A stretch of 64,000 bases of DNA from CAYZIB01 sp964478425 (GTDB taxonomy: Bacteria; Bacillota_I; Bacilli_A; Acholeplasmatales; WRBM01), in NCBI GenBank assembly GCA_964478425.1, contig CAYZIB010000004.1, forward strand, positions 1 through 64,000, written 5' to 3'. Position 1 is the stretch's first letter, and each line of letters opens with the position of its first letter. The notes below the pieces were generated by a model, which made no database searches, was not told the origin of the DNA, and saw nothing but the letters and a program-made list of their open reading frames with translations. Shown here one piece after another: positions 44,215 to 53,943 of the stretch. The position numbers and the translations under genes are program-made.

Positions 44215-46540
44215 TAAAATTGAACTATCAATAAGAGAACTTGCTGAATTTTTATATTTATTTGGTAATTTATCTAATGAATTATTTAGGAGTATTACTC
44301 AAGAAGATGGTAATAGAATTCATAGATATTATCAATCTAAATTTAAAAAAGAAGATATTGAAGTATATTTAGAATATGATTTTATTTTAGATGATATAAA
44401 CTTTTTTTTAAGAGGAAGAATTGATTGTATAATTTTAGACTTAATTCCAACTATTATTGAAATTAAAAGTACAAAAAATAATTTTATTGATTTTAATTTT
44501 TCTAACATAAAAAAAGAACATTTAGCTCAAGCATTATTTTATGGCTATATTTATGCTTTAAAAAACAATTTAACATCAATTAATATTAAAATAGTTTATA
44601 TAAATGTTGATGATTATAATGAATATGAGTTTATAAAAAATTACACATTTTTAGAATTAAAAGATTTTTTTATAGAATCATTAAATAAATACATAAGTCA
44701 TATTAAAATGATTGATAAATACCAAATTAATAAATTTAATTCTCTTAAAAGTCTTAAATTTCCTTTTGAAAATTATAGACGTGGGCAAAGAGAATTTATG
44801 ATTCAAACATATTATTCAATAAAAAACAATTTATGTTTGCACGCTATTGCACCAACAGGAATAGGTAAAACTATATCTTCCATATTTTCAAGCTTAAAAG
44901 CTTTAAGTCATTATAATGAAAAAATATTTTATTTAACTGCAAAATCTTCTGGAAAAGATATTGCGATAAATACTATAAAACTTTTAAAAGAACAAAATAT
45001 TTTTTTAAAAGCTATTATTATTACAAAAAAAGAAGAAATGTGTGCATTAGGTTTAAAAAAATGTGATACAGAAAACTGTATTTATGCAAAAAAATATTAT
45101 GATAAATTAAATAATTTAATAAATGAAATGTTTTTAAATTATTCTATTTACGATAAATTAACAATAAAAGAATTTGCTATTAAAAATGAAATATGTCCTT
45201 TTGAGTTTCAGCTAGATTTATCTTATTATGCTGATATTATAATTTGTGATTATAATTATGTGTTTGATCCTTTAGTTCATTTAATAAGATATTTTGAAAA
45301 TTATACATATAAACCAATAATTTTAATTGATGAAGCCCATAATTTAGTAAAAAGGTCTCAAGATATGTATACTAAAGAAATATCATATAATGAAATTTTA
45401 GATTTAAAGAAATTTTTAAAAGGATTAAAACCTTATATTAAAAAAGATATTGAACTATTAATAAATCATATGGATGATTTACTAACTATAGAAAGTAATT
45501 TTATTTATAAAGATGATTTATCTATATTACTAATTGAATATTTAAAAAATTTAAAATCTAAAATTGAAAAAATTTTAAGAAAAAATAATGAATTAAATAA
45601 TAAAGATGAAATATTAGATATTTATTTTAAAATTAATGATTTTTTAAAAATATCTGAATATTATGATTCAAATTTTAAATTTGTAATATCTAAAGATAAT
45701 TCAGATAAAAAATATCTGATAAAATGTTTAGATGCAAGTAATATAATATCTAGTTATGCTAAACATAATATACCTATTATTTTTTTTAGTGCAACTATGT
45801 ATCCTTTGTTTTATTATAAAAAGTTATTATATAATGACTCTAATAGTCTTATAATAAATTCACCATTTGATTACTCTAATTTAAAATTAATTATTAAAGA
45901 TATTGATACGACATATAAAAATAGATATATTTCATTAAATGATATTATTGATTTAATTAAAAAAACAATTAATATAAAAATTGGGAACTATATAATATTT
46001 TTTCCATCATATGAGTATTTAAATATATTTAAAGAAAATATTTTAAAAGATGAATTTTTTAATGATATTTATATTTATTTACAAGTTCAAAACCAAAATT
46101 TAGAGGATAAAAATTATATTTTAAATGAATTTAAAAATATTAAAGATAAAAGTCAATTAGGATTATTTGTAACAGGAGGAAGTTTTTCAGAAGGAATAGA
46201 TTATATAGGAGATATGCTTAGTGGAGTATATGTTATAACCGTTTGCCTTCCAATAATAAATGACATGAATAATCTTTTAATGGAACATTATAATTTAAAA
46301 TACCAAAATGGTTTTGATTATGCATATCTATATCCTGGATTTAATAAAGTTATTCAAGCTGTTGGTAGAGTAATAAGAAGTAATACGGATTATGGATTTG
46401 CAATTTTAATTGATTATAGGTTTAAAATGCCAAAATATAAAAATATTTTTCCAAAAGAATGGAAAAATTATAAAATAATAAATGATAATGATAAAATAAA
46501 AAAAGAGCTTATTGAATTTTTTAATAAAAAAAGAAGGTGA
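44204..46540 (+). CDS. XPD/DinG-family DNA helicase with N-terminal PD-(D/E)XK nuclease-like domain
   Basis: A 778-residue fusion. Residues about 50-160 look like a Cas4/RecB-type nuclease: RGRIDCIILD, TIIEIKST (E-x-K) and a later Q..Y helix. From about 190 a superfamily-2 Rad3/XPD helicase begins: Walker A APTGIGKT, four cysteines at about 278-335 (MCALGLKKCDTENC and EICPFE) that fit the XPD iron-sulfur cluster, DEAH in LIDEAHNLV, and GSFSEGIDYIGD and QAVGRVIRS in the C-terminal lobe. It should unwind DNA 5'-3' in repair, with possible nuclease activity. It overlaps the previous membrane-protein gene. Confidence 0.88.
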   Translation: MLINKIELSIRELAEFLYLFGNLSNELFRSITQEDGNRIHRYYQSKFKKEDIEVYLEYDFILDDINFFLRGRIDCIILDLIPTIIEIKSTKNNFIDFNFSNIKKEHLAQALFYGYIYALKNNLTSINIKIVYINVDDYNEYEFIKNYTFLELKDFFIESLNKYISHIKMIDKYQINKFNSLKSLKFPFENYRRGQREFMIQTYYSIKNNLCLHAIAPTGIGKTISSIFSSLKALSHYNEKIFYLTAKSSGKDIAINTIKLLKEQNIFLKAIIITKKEEMCALGLKKCDTENCIYAKKYYDKLNNLINEMFLNYSIYDKLTIKEFAIKNEICPFEFQLDLSYYADIIICDYNYVFDPLVHLIRYFENYTYKPIILIDEAHNLVKRSQDMYTKEISYNEILDLKKFLKGLKPYIKKDIELLINHMDDLLTIESNFIYKDDLSILLIEYLKNLKSKIEKILRKNNELNNKDEILDIYFKINDFLKISEYYDSNFKFVISKDNSDKKYLIKCLDASNIISSYAKHNIPIIFFSATMYPLFYYKKLLYNDSNSLIINSPFDYSNLKLIIKDIDTTYKNRYISLNDIIDLIKKTINIKIGNYIIFFPSYEYLNIFKENILKDEFFNDIYIYLQVQNQNLEDKNYILNEFKNIKDKSQLGLFVTGGSFSEGIDYIGDMLSGVYVITVCLPIINDMNNLLMEHYNLKYQNGFDYAYLYPGFNKVIQAVGRVIRSNTDYGFAILIDYRFKMPKYKNIFPKEWKNYKIINDNDKIKKELIEFFNKKRR

Positions 46541-46544
46541 TAAA

Positions 46545-47915
46545 ATGAGCTTTTTAGATATTTATAATAGTCAAAAAGAATTTTTTAAAACAAATAAAAC
46601 TAAATCATATGATTTTAGAATTAAACAATTAAAATTATTAAAAAAAATTTTAAAAGAAAATGAATCAGATATATTAAATGCTTTAAATAAAGATTTAGGA
46701 AAATCAAGCCAAGAAGCATATATGACAGAACTTGGTATTGTAATTAAAGAACTAAATTATGTTTTAAAAAATTTAAAAAAATGGGTTAAAAATAAAACTG
46801 TTAAAACAAGTTTGATAAATTTTAAATCAAAAGGATTTATATCATATGAACCATATGGTATATCTTTGATTGTAACTCCTTGGAATTATCCAATTAATTT
46901 ATCACTTATTCCTTTAATTTATTCTATTAGTGCAGGAAATTGTGTAATATTAAAAATGTCTAATAATTCATTTTATACATCTAGCATTATTAAAGAAATT
47001 TTTAAATCAAATTTTAAATCAAACTATATATATGTTTTATATGATAAAAAAGAAACAAAAGATCTATTAACTTATAAGTATGATCATATATTTTTTACAG
47101 GTGGACTTGAAACAGGTAAATTATTTTTAAAAAATGCTAGAGATAATTTAACGCCTATTCAATTAGAATTAGGTGGTAAAAGCCCAGTTATTATTGATAG
47201 AGATGTTAATATAGAAAAAGCATGTAAAAGAATTATATGGGGCAAAATAATTAATTCAGGACAAACTTGTGTTGCACCAGATTATTTACTTGTTCCTAGA
47301 TATAATAAAACAAAAGTAATTAATTGCTTAAAAAAATATATTGATTTATTTGCTTCTAACGCATTAAATAATTCAAATTATCCTAAAATTATTAATAATA
47401 AGGAATTTTTAAGATTATTAGAAATTTTAAAAGAAGGAAGAATTATTTATGGGGGATCTTATGATGCAGAAAAATTAAAAATTGAACCAACTTTACTAAG
47501 TGTTATTAACTTAAAAGAAAAATCAATGAAAGAAGAAATATTTGGTCCAATTTTACCGATTATTGTTTATGAGGATCTTAATGATGCAATTAAAATTATA
47601 AATGAAAATAATCCAAATCCTCTTGCTTTATATTTATTTACAAAAAATAAAAAAGTGATAAAAAAAGTTTTAAATGAAGTCAGCTTTGGTGGAGGATGTA
47701 TAAATGATACATTAATGCATTTAACTGAACATAATTTACCTTTTGGTGGTGTTAAAGAATCTGGTATGGGAAGATATCATGGAAAAATTGGATTTATTAA
47801 TTTTTCTAATGAAAGAAGTATTTTAAATAAATCAACTACTATTGATATTAATTTAAGATATCCCCCTTTTAATGATAAAAAGAAAAAAGTAATTAAAAAA
47901 GTAATAGGAGGCTAA
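46545..47915 (+). CDS. aldehyde dehydrogenase, class 3-like
   Basis: A 456-residue NAD(P)-dependent aldehyde dehydrogenase. The cofactor region includes GISLIVTPWNYPINLSL and FFTGGLETGK; the general base is Glu in QLELGGKSPV; the nucleophile is Cys in NSGQTCVAPDY (near 239); and EEIFGPILPI and PFGGVKESGMGRYHG are the late motifs. Short length and sequence resemble ALDH3-type enzymes acting on fatty or aromatic aldehydes. ATG 46545 follows AAGGTGAT; the upstream frame overlaps the helicase gene and lacks a site. trmL begins one base after the stop. Confidence 0.92.
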   Translation: MSFLDIYNSQKEFFKTNKTKSYDFRIKQLKLLKKILKENESDILNALNKDLGKSSQEAYMTELGIVIKELNYVLKNLKKWVKNKTVKTSLINFKSKGFISYEPYGISLIVTPWNYPINLSLIPLIYSISAGNCVILKMSNNSFYTSSIIKEIFKSNFKSNYIYVLYDKKETKDLLTYKYDHIFFTGGLETGKLFLKNARDNLTPIQLELGGKSPVIIDRDVNIEKACKRIIWGKIINSGQTCVAPDYLLVPRYNKTKVINCLKKYIDLFASNALNNSNYPKIINNKEFLRLLEILKEGRIIYGGSYDAEKLKIEPTLLSVINLKEKSMKEEIFGPILPIIVYEDLNDAIKIINENNPNPLALYLFTKNKKVIKKVLNEVSFGGGCINDTLMHLTEHNLPFGGVKESGMGRYHGKIGFINFSNERSILNKSTTIDINLRYPPFNDKKKKVIKKVIGG

Positions 47916-47916
47916 T

Positions 47917-48438
47917 ATGGGATTACATATTGTATTATTTGAACCTGAAATACCACAAAATACAGGAAATATTATGAGAACATGTGTTGGTTTACCTGCA
48001 ACTTTACATTTAATAAAACCTTTAGGATTTAGTTTAGATGAAAAAAGTTTAAAAAGAGCAGGAGTTAATTATATTGAACATTTAAAATATTATGTTTATG
48101 AAAATTTCCAAGATTTTTTAAATTCAAATAAAGGTGACTTTTATTTTTTAACAAGATATGGTCATAAAAATCCTAATCAAATTAAATTTAATTATAGTAA
48201 TGAAATATATTTAGTTTTCGGGAAAGAATCAACCGGAATTGATAAAGCAATATTAAAAAATAATTTAGATAAATGTTTTAGAATTCCAACAACAGATAAA
48301 GTTAGAAGTCTAAATTTAAGTAATTGTGTTGCGATGATGAGTTTTAAGTATTATTCTGAAAATGGTTTCAAAAATCTAGAACAAGAAGAACCAGACACAT
48401 TAAAAGGAAAAAATTTCCTTGATAATATAAAATTATAA
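47917..48438 (+). CDS. trmL: tRNA (cytidine/uridine-34 2'-O-)-methyltransferase TrmL
   Basis: A 173-residue SPOUT methyltransferase. IVLFEPEIPQNTGNIMRTC at the start, YLVFGKESTGID in the middle and RIPTTDKVRSLNLSNCVAM at the trefoil knot are diagnostic. It methylates the ribose of wobble base 34 in leucine tRNAs, improving decoding. AGGAGG lies six bases before the ATG. A small unknown ORF and a shared terminator follow. Confidence 0.95.
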   Translation: MGLHIVLFEPEIPQNTGNIMRTCVGLPATLHLIKPLGFSLDEKSLKRAGVNYIEHLKYYVYENFQDFLNSNKGDFYFLTRYGHKNPNQIKFNYSNEIYLVFGKESTGIDKAILKNNLDKCFRIPTTDKVRSLNLSNCVAMMSFKYYSENGFKNLEQEEPDTLKGKNFLDNIKL

Positions 48439-48462
48439 GCAAAAAATAATATTGGTGATAAA

Positions 48463-48579
48463 ATGAAAAAAAATAAACAAATAATTAAAGATCATATTTA
48501 TTTTATTGATTTTATACCATTATCAAATGACATTTTAATTAATACTAAGAAATATAAAATGCCTATAAATAAAAAATAG
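48463..48579 (+). CDS. small protein, 38 aa, unknown
   Basis: An ATG at 48463 is preceded by TTGGTGATAAA, the ribosome-binding pattern used by many genes here, and opens 38 codons ending TAG inside a terminator stem. The peptide is basic at both ends with a hydrophobic middle (IYFIDFIPL) too short and polar for a clear membrane span. No family recognised; conservation in relatives would decide. Confidence 0.5.
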   Translation: MKKNKQIIKDHIYFIDFIPLSNDILINTKKYKMPINKK

Positions 48580-48601
48580 TGTACAACTACACTATTTTTT
48601 T
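48572..48601. terminator. bidirectional terminator
   Basis: AATAGTGTA (48575-48583) pairs with TACACTATT (48588-48596) around CAAC, flanked by A and T runs, so it can stop transcripts from both sides. It overlaps the stop codons of the small + gene and the - strand membrane gene. Confidence 0.85.
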
Positions 48602-48927
48602 TGTTTTAATAATTGAAATACTAAAATTACTATAGCTTCTAAAATAATACATACAGCTATTGCAATTACTAATTTATTTTTAATATCTAATACATCAAAT
48701 AAATAAAAAGATAAACCAAAAAACCCAAATAAATTTAAAATGTAGCCTGATTGTTTAAATGGATAAGTATCATTTTTATTTAATAATATAGTAAAACCAC
48801 AAGTTAAAAATCCAACACCCCAAATTAAATTTCCCCAACTTTTTTCTAATACATTTGTTACACCTAAAATTAAAATTATTGCAGAAGCAATTAAATATGA
48901 GACTAATACTATAATTTTTTTATTCAT
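48592..48927 (-). CDS. small integral membrane protein, 111 aa
   Basis: A four-span membrane protein: hydrophobic segments near residues 5-24, 32-50, 60-82 and 86-106. No domain recognised. On the - strand it has AAAGGATG upstream of its ATG, is divergent from the popT-type gene and convergent with the small gene after trmL. Function unknown; its pattern resembles many small uncharacterised Firmicutes membrane proteins. Confidence 0.75.
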   Translation of the reverse strand: MNKKIIVLVSYLIASAIILILGVTNVLEKSWGNLIWGVGFLTCGFTILLNKNDTYPFKQSGYILNLFGFFGLSFYLFDVLDIKNKLVIAIAVCIILEAIVILVFQLLKQKK

Positions 48928-48994
48928 TTATAACATCCTTTCTAATACATATTTTATCATTATTTTTAATATATTTCAATTAGGAGATGAATAT

Positions 48995-49879
48995 ATGAAA
49001 AAAATAGTTAATTTTTTAAAAGGATTAATAATTGGAATTGCAGCGATTATTCCAGGATTAAGTGGAGGAACTTTATCGATAATATTTGGCGTATATCATA
49101 GGTTTGTTAATGGGGTTAATAATTTTATTAAATATCCTAAAATGGTTTTAAAAGATTTATCAATTTATATAATAAGTATTTTAATTGGAGTTTTTTTATC
49201 GGTAGTATTAATCAATCATTTTTATCAAAGTGAAAAGGTTATAACAACAATGCTTTTTATTGGTTTAATAATTGGAGGCGTTCCTTTAATTTTTAAAGAA
49301 ATAAAAAAAGAAAAAATTGATTTTAAAAATTATTTTATATTTATATTTATTTTACTTGTTGTAATCTTTTTCACATATATAAATCCTAAATCAAGTCTAG
49401 ATAAAATTCCAAATGTTTTTACAAAATTTTTGCTTGGAAATATGTGCGCATTTACTTTAGTAATTCCTGGAATATCTGGTTCAATTTTATTAATGGCATT
49501 AGGATATTACAATTATTTAATAAGCAATGGAAGTAATGCAATAATTAGTTTATTTAGCTTTAAATTTAATGATTTTTTTTATTATTTCATAAATTTATTA
49601 CCTGTCATATTAGGCTTAATTTTAGGAATATTTTATGTTTCAAAATTAGTTGTATTCTTATTTAAAAAGTATAGAAATTTAACATATACAGCTATTATTT
49701 CATTACTTATATCTTCATTAATTCCAATCATCCATGATTTAGATTTTAATAAAACAACTAATTTTGATTACATTATAGGAGGAATTTTATTTTTAATTGG
49801 GATTTATTCAGTATTTTATTTAGAAAAATATCAAGACGATGAAGGTTTCATTTTAAGTAATTATAATAAAAACATATAA
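48995..49879 (+). CDS. DUF368 family (PopT-type) undecaprenyl-phosphate translocase
   Basis: A 294-residue membrane protein with two homologous halves: IIGIAAIIPGLSGGTLSIIFGVY near the N-terminus and FTLVIPGISGSILLMALGYY near residue 155, the two re-entrant signature motifs of DUF368. Members of this family (PopT) were shown to recycle undecaprenyl phosphate across the membrane, so the cell probably makes peptidoglycan or another undecaprenyl-linked polymer. That the protein is a transporter of this lipid here is by homology. TAGGAGATG precedes the ATG. Confidence 0.88.
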   Translation: MKKIVNFLKGLIIGIAAIIPGLSGGTLSIIFGVYHRFVNGVNNFIKYPKMVLKDLSIYIISILIGVFLSVVLINHFYQSEKVITTMLFIGLIIGGVPLIFKEIKKEKIDFKNYFIFIFILLVVIFFTYINPKSSLDKIPNVFTKFLLGNMCAFTLVIPGISGSILLMALGYYNYLISNGSNAIISLFSFKFNDFFYYFINLLPVILGLILGIFYVSKLVVFLFKKYRNLTYTAIISLLISSLIPIIHDLDFNKTTNFDYIIGGILFLIGIYSVFYLEKYQDDEGFILSNYNKNI

Positions 49880-49909
49880 ATAATATTATAAAACTTATAT
49901 AGACAACTA

Positions 49910-49938
49910 TTGACATAAATTGTCTTTTTATTTATAAT
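49910..49938 (+). promoter_or_regulatory. sigma-A promoter of the glycosidase genes
   Basis: TTGACA (49910-49915), 17 bases, TATAAT (49933-49938). The expected start is only about 10 bases before the ATG at 49955, with GGTGAT as ribosome-binding site. AGACAA (49901-49906) and TTGTCT (49920-49925) around the -35 also form a hairpin with a T run that can end the preceding transcript. Confidence 0.85.
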
Positions 49939-49954
49939 TTTCTATGGTGATTAA

Positions 49955-52222
49955 ATGAAAAAAATAATATTAGCTTTTATATTTTTATTTAGTTGTTTAT
50001 TCTTTTTACCATTAAATATAAAAGCAGCATCTTTAGAAACAATAATATCTACATTTTCTTATGATGCAGAAAATGTTCAACGTGGTCAAGATAAAATGAT
50101 CTTATACACTAAAAATCCAAATACAAATGGATATGGATATGAAATATTAATTAACGAAGAAGGAATAGTTATTGAAGTTGGTTCAAATGTTACATATCAA
50201 ACAGGTATGAAAATTTTATCAGCACATGGAACTAAAAAAGCATATCTAGAAAATTGCTTAGTAGGAGATATAGTTGAATTTGTTAATAAAAGTGTAAAAA
50301 TTTCAAGAAATTCTTTATTAAGTGTAAAAGCACAAGTTGATTTATCTTATAAAAAAGCAAAAGATTTGTTTTTAAATGCTAAAACAAATAAACAAAATAT
50401 CGATATAAAAAAAATAGATGAATTATTTTTAAAATATGAAACAGCATATGAAGAATATCAAAATGCAGTTAATAATTTTGATTCTAGTTTAACTGGAACA
50501 AGCCTTCAATTAGCTTTAAATAAAGTAAACAGAAAATCGAATGCCGTACAAGATATAATTGATGAAATAAATGAATTATTAGTCGATCCATTAAATATAG
50601 AAGCAAGAGCAATCTGGCATAGACCTAATGCCACTAGCTATGATGAAACTACACTTAGTGGATTAGAAGGATTTGTTAAACACTTATCAGAATTAAATAT
50701 TAATATGTTATTTGTTGAAACATTATATGGAGGGAAAGCTGTTTATAATTCAACTATTGCAGAAGTCCATGATAAATTTAAAAATGTTAATTATGGTGAA
50801 TATGGTAATGATTATTTAAAAGCATTAGTTGCAATATGTAATAAATATAATATTGAAGTTCATTCATGGTGTCATATGTTTAATGGTTCGTTATCATTTG
50901 ATAATAGCTGGCTTGTTGAAAATTATGAAGGTGATATTGCTCATCCAACAACATATGGTAGTCAATATTATTTAGATCCAAGTAATCCTGAAGTAATTAA
51001 CTATTTATGTAGTATTTTAGAAGAATTAGTTACTAATTATGATATAAAAGGTATCCAATATGACTATATAAGATATTATGATTCATATTTTACATCTACT
51101 AAAACTCAAGATAGTGGTTATAGTGAAAATTCAATTAAATTATTTATGAATGCTTATAATCTTACTGGAGATTTAAGAACACTTTTAAAAAAAGATAGTA
51201 GTGTGTTAGAAAAATGGAATAAATGGAGACAATTACAAATTACAAATGCAGTTAAAACTTTTACAAATAAAGTAAAAAGTATTAATAAAAATGTAGTTGT
51301 TTCAGCTGATGTTGTTGCTAATATAACAGAAGCAAAAAGTGTTTATATGCAAGATTGGGAAAGTTGGGTTAATGCAGGTTATATAGATATGCTATGTCCA
51401 ATGATTTATACAGGTAGTTACAGTCAAGTTGCAACAATGGTTAAACAAATTAAAGCTAAAATAAATGGATTATGTTATTTGGTAGCTGGTATTGCACCTA
51501 TATATTATGGATATGATGAAATTGCAAATAAAGAAGAAATAATTGCTGCAACAAATGCAGGAGCAAGCGGTAGTGCAATGTTTGCAACTCAAAATGTTAT
51601 TAATAATGCTACATGTGAATATTTATTAAAAAATGGTACAAATAGAGAAAAAGCTGCATCGATATTTGATAGCGGTAGAAAACAAATAGAAGATACTGTA
51701 TTAAAAATTAAAGATTATTTAGATGTTTTATATAATCAATATAATGCTTTAAATGATGTTAAATATAATCAAATTTTAGGATTTTTAAATCAAATTTTAA
51801 GTTCTGATTTATATACACCTACTAATTGGTTAAATTCTTTTGATCATTTTGATAGTATTTATGCGTTATTTTATGGTATTAGCCAAAGTTCAGGTGAAAT
51901 AGTAGAAGGTTATATAAATAATTTAAAAAATTCAATTAATTTAAAAATAACAAGATTAATGATTAATAATGGATATTATAATCCTTTATTAGATGATAAA
52001 ATGGATGATATTAGTAATTACACTTTTGAATTAGAAGATGATACTAGAGAAAAATTAGTTTTAGAAGGTATCTTAAATTCTAATAATGGTAATACAAATA
52101 ACTCAAGTTCAGAAATTAAAAATAATGGATGTTCATGTAATAGTTTATCGTTATCAATTGAATTAATTAGTTTTGTTTTTGCAATCGGTCTTACATGTAT
52201 AATAATTAAAAAAAGAAATTAG
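49955..52222 (+). CDS. secreted, membrane-anchored GHL10-type glycoside hydrolase
   Basis: A 755-residue protein with a signal peptide (MKKIILAFIFLFSCLFF..., cleavage near AxA), a helical region (about 100-210), and a GHL10 (DUF187) TIM-barrel from about 217 to 540: IWHRPNATSY, INMLFVETLYGGKAVY, VHSWCHMFNG, IQYDYIRYYDSY and MLCPMIYTG. Candidate acids are in the IQYDYIR and ADV/DMLCP strands. The C-terminus has a membrane segment (ISFVFAIGLTCIII) and basic tail, so the enzyme stays on the cell surface. GHL10 enzymes act on bacterial or host polysaccharides. It is the first gene of a run of glycan genes. Confidence 0.87.
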   Translation: MKKIILAFIFLFSCLFFLPLNIKAASLETIISTFSYDAENVQRGQDKMILYTKNPNTNGYGYEILINEEGIVIEVGSNVTYQTGMKILSAHGTKKAYLENCLVGDIVEFVNKSVKISRNSLLSVKAQVDLSYKKAKDLFLNAKTNKQNIDIKKIDELFLKYETAYEEYQNAVNNFDSSLTGTSLQLALNKVNRKSNAVQDIIDEINELLVDPLNIEARAIWHRPNATSYDETTLSGLEGFVKHLSELNINMLFVETLYGGKAVYNSTIAEVHDKFKNVNYGEYGNDYLKALVAICNKYNIEVHSWCHMFNGSLSFDNSWLVENYEGDIAHPTTYGSQYYLDPSNPEVINYLCSILEELVTNYDIKGIQYDYIRYYDSYFTSTKTQDSGYSENSIKLFMNAYNLTGDLRTLLKKDSSVLEKWNKWRQLQITNAVKTFTNKVKSINKNVVVSADVVANITEAKSVYMQDWESWVNAGYIDMLCPMIYTGSYSQVATMVKQIKAKINGLCYLVAGIAPIYYGYDEIANKEEIIAATNAGASGSAMFATQNVINNATCEYLLKNGTNREKAASIFDSGRKQIEDTVLKIKDYLDVLYNQYNALNDVKYNQILGFLNQILSSDLYTPTNWLNSFDHFDSIYALFYGISQSSGEIVEGYINNLKNSINLKITRLMINNGYYNPLLDDKMDDISNYTFELEDDTREKLVLEGILNSNNGNTNNSSSEIKNNGCSCNSLSLSIELISFVFAIGLTCIIIKKRN

Positions 52223-52231
52223 GAGAAGAAT

Positions 52232-53932
52232 ATGAAATTAGATAATTATTTAACAAGAGATTTATTTTATTTGAATAACTATAAAATATATCCCGAAAAT
52301 TATAAAATAAAGTTATTCAATACAGATAGAACAATATCTTTTAAAATGTTTTTTGAACATAATTATGATTTGATGGATAAATTTGAATTTGCTGAATTAG
52401 TTGATGCTGATTTTTCATTATATATTGAATATGATGAAAATATGCTTCCTGATGCTTATAAATTAAAAATAAGTACAAAAAAATATATTCGTATTCAAGC
52501 AAATAATTTAAGAGGAATCAGATATGCATTTTATAAACTAAATGAACTTTATAAAGATAATATATTACCATATGTTGAAATTTATGATGAACCTTCATTT
52601 AAAATTCGTGGGGTAATAGAAGGATTTTATGGAACACCTTGGGATTTTAATGCTAGACTTGATTTAATAAGTTTTATGGATAAACATCGTTTAAATACAT
52701 ACATGTATGCTCCTAAATCTGATATCTATCACCGTTTAAAATGGCAAGAATTGTATCCAGAAAATGAATTAGAAAATTTAATTCAAATTAAAGAAAAATG
52801 TGAAAGTTATAAAATGGATTTTTATTATTGTATTTCTCCTGGATATGCTGAAAAAATTGAAGATGCATTTAAATTTACTGATGAAGAATTTGATTTATTA
52901 TTTAAAAAACTTGATCAAGTACTTTTACATGGTGTTAAAAACTTTGGTTTATTATTAGATGATATAGATTATAAACTATCTAAAACAGTTAAAGTTAAAT
53001 TTGAAAGACCTGGACAAGCTCATGCATATATTTGTAATAAAGTATATGATTATATTAAAAGTAAAAATGAATTATGTAATTTAATAATGTGTCCAACAGA
53101 ATATCATCAATTAAAAAATAGTGAATATAAAAATGATTTAAAAAAATATATGAATAAAGATATTAATGTATTTTTTACAGGTGATAATGTTTGTGCTGAA
53201 GTTATTACAAAAGAAAATATTTTAGATCAAAAAAATTATTTTGGACATGATATTTATATTTGGGATAATTATCCTGTTAATGATTTTATTACAACTAAAA
53301 AATTTGTTGCTTCAAGAATTTATACAGGTCCAATTGAAAATAGAAGTTCTAAATTAAATACATGCAGTAGTGCATATGTAATTAATCCAATGATTCAAAT
53401 TGAAACAAGTAAAATTGGTATAGCTACAATGGCAGATTATGCTTGGAATACAGAAAGATATAATAAAGATATATCATTTATAAATGCAATTAAAGAATTT
53501 GGTTTAGAATTTTATGAAAAATCAAAAGCATTTTTATATGCTAATGATGAAACTGTAATGAGTTATGGTTCAAATGTTTTATTTAAATCATATGTAGAAA
53601 ATAATTCTAAACTTGAAATAGAAAAATTTTATAATGAACTTTTAGAATCATGTAATAGTTTATTAAAAATGGATTTAAAAATAACTGATGAATTAAATCC
53701 ATGGCTTATAAGAGGTAAAACTGAAAGTGAATTTGTTTTAGATTATTTAAAAACAAATGAGTTTAAAAAAGAAGAATTAATAAAAGTAGTAAGTCAAGAT
53801 GTTGTTTTAGGATGTGAATTACTAGATTATTTAATTATTAAATATGATTGGTTAACTAAAGAAGAATTTAATGAATATGTTAAGAAAAAACGCGGTAATT
53901 TATGGTGGAGAATATTTAACGAAGAAAGATAA
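52232..53932 (+). CDS. GH84-type beta-N-acetylglucosaminidase, cytoplasmic
   Basis: A 566-residue enzyme of the NagJ/O-GlcNAcase family. After an N-terminal GH20-like fold (about 1-120), the GH84 barrel begins at IRGVIEGFYGTPWDF; YMYAPKSDIYHRLKWQELYP follows; and the catalytic pair is Asp-Asp in LLLDDIDYK near residues 241-242. MADYAWNTERYN is a further family block. It cleaves terminal beta-GlcNAc by substrate assistance. Most secreted GH84 proteins have signal peptides; none is visible here, so it should be intracellular, acting on imported sugars. It is seven bases or so downstream of the GHL10 gene with AGGAGAAG. Confidence 0.9.
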   Translation: MKLDNYLTRDLFYLNNYKIYPENYKIKLFNTDRTISFKMFFEHNYDLMDKFEFAELVDADFSLYIEYDENMLPDAYKLKISTKKYIRIQANNLRGIRYAFYKLNELYKDNILPYVEIYDEPSFKIRGVIEGFYGTPWDFNARLDLISFMDKHRLNTYMYAPKSDIYHRLKWQELYPENELENLIQIKEKCESYKMDFYYCISPGYAEKIEDAFKFTDEEFDLLFKKLDQVLLHGVKNFGLLLDDIDYKLSKTVKVKFERPGQAHAYICNKVYDYIKSKNELCNLIMCPTEYHQLKNSEYKNDLKKYMNKDINVFFTGDNVCAEVITKENILDQKNYFGHDIYIWDNYPVNDFITTKKFVASRIYTGPIENRSSKLNTCSSAYVINPMIQIETSKIGIATMADYAWNTERYNKDISFINAIKEFGLEFYEKSKAFLYANDETVMSYGSNVLFKSYVENNSKLEIEKFYNELLESCNSLLKMDLKITDELNPWLIRGKTESEFVLDYLKTNEFKKEELIKVVSQDVVLGCELLDYLIIKYDWLTKEEFNEYVKKKRGNLWWRIFNEER

Positions 53933-53943
53933 TTGGTGAAATT

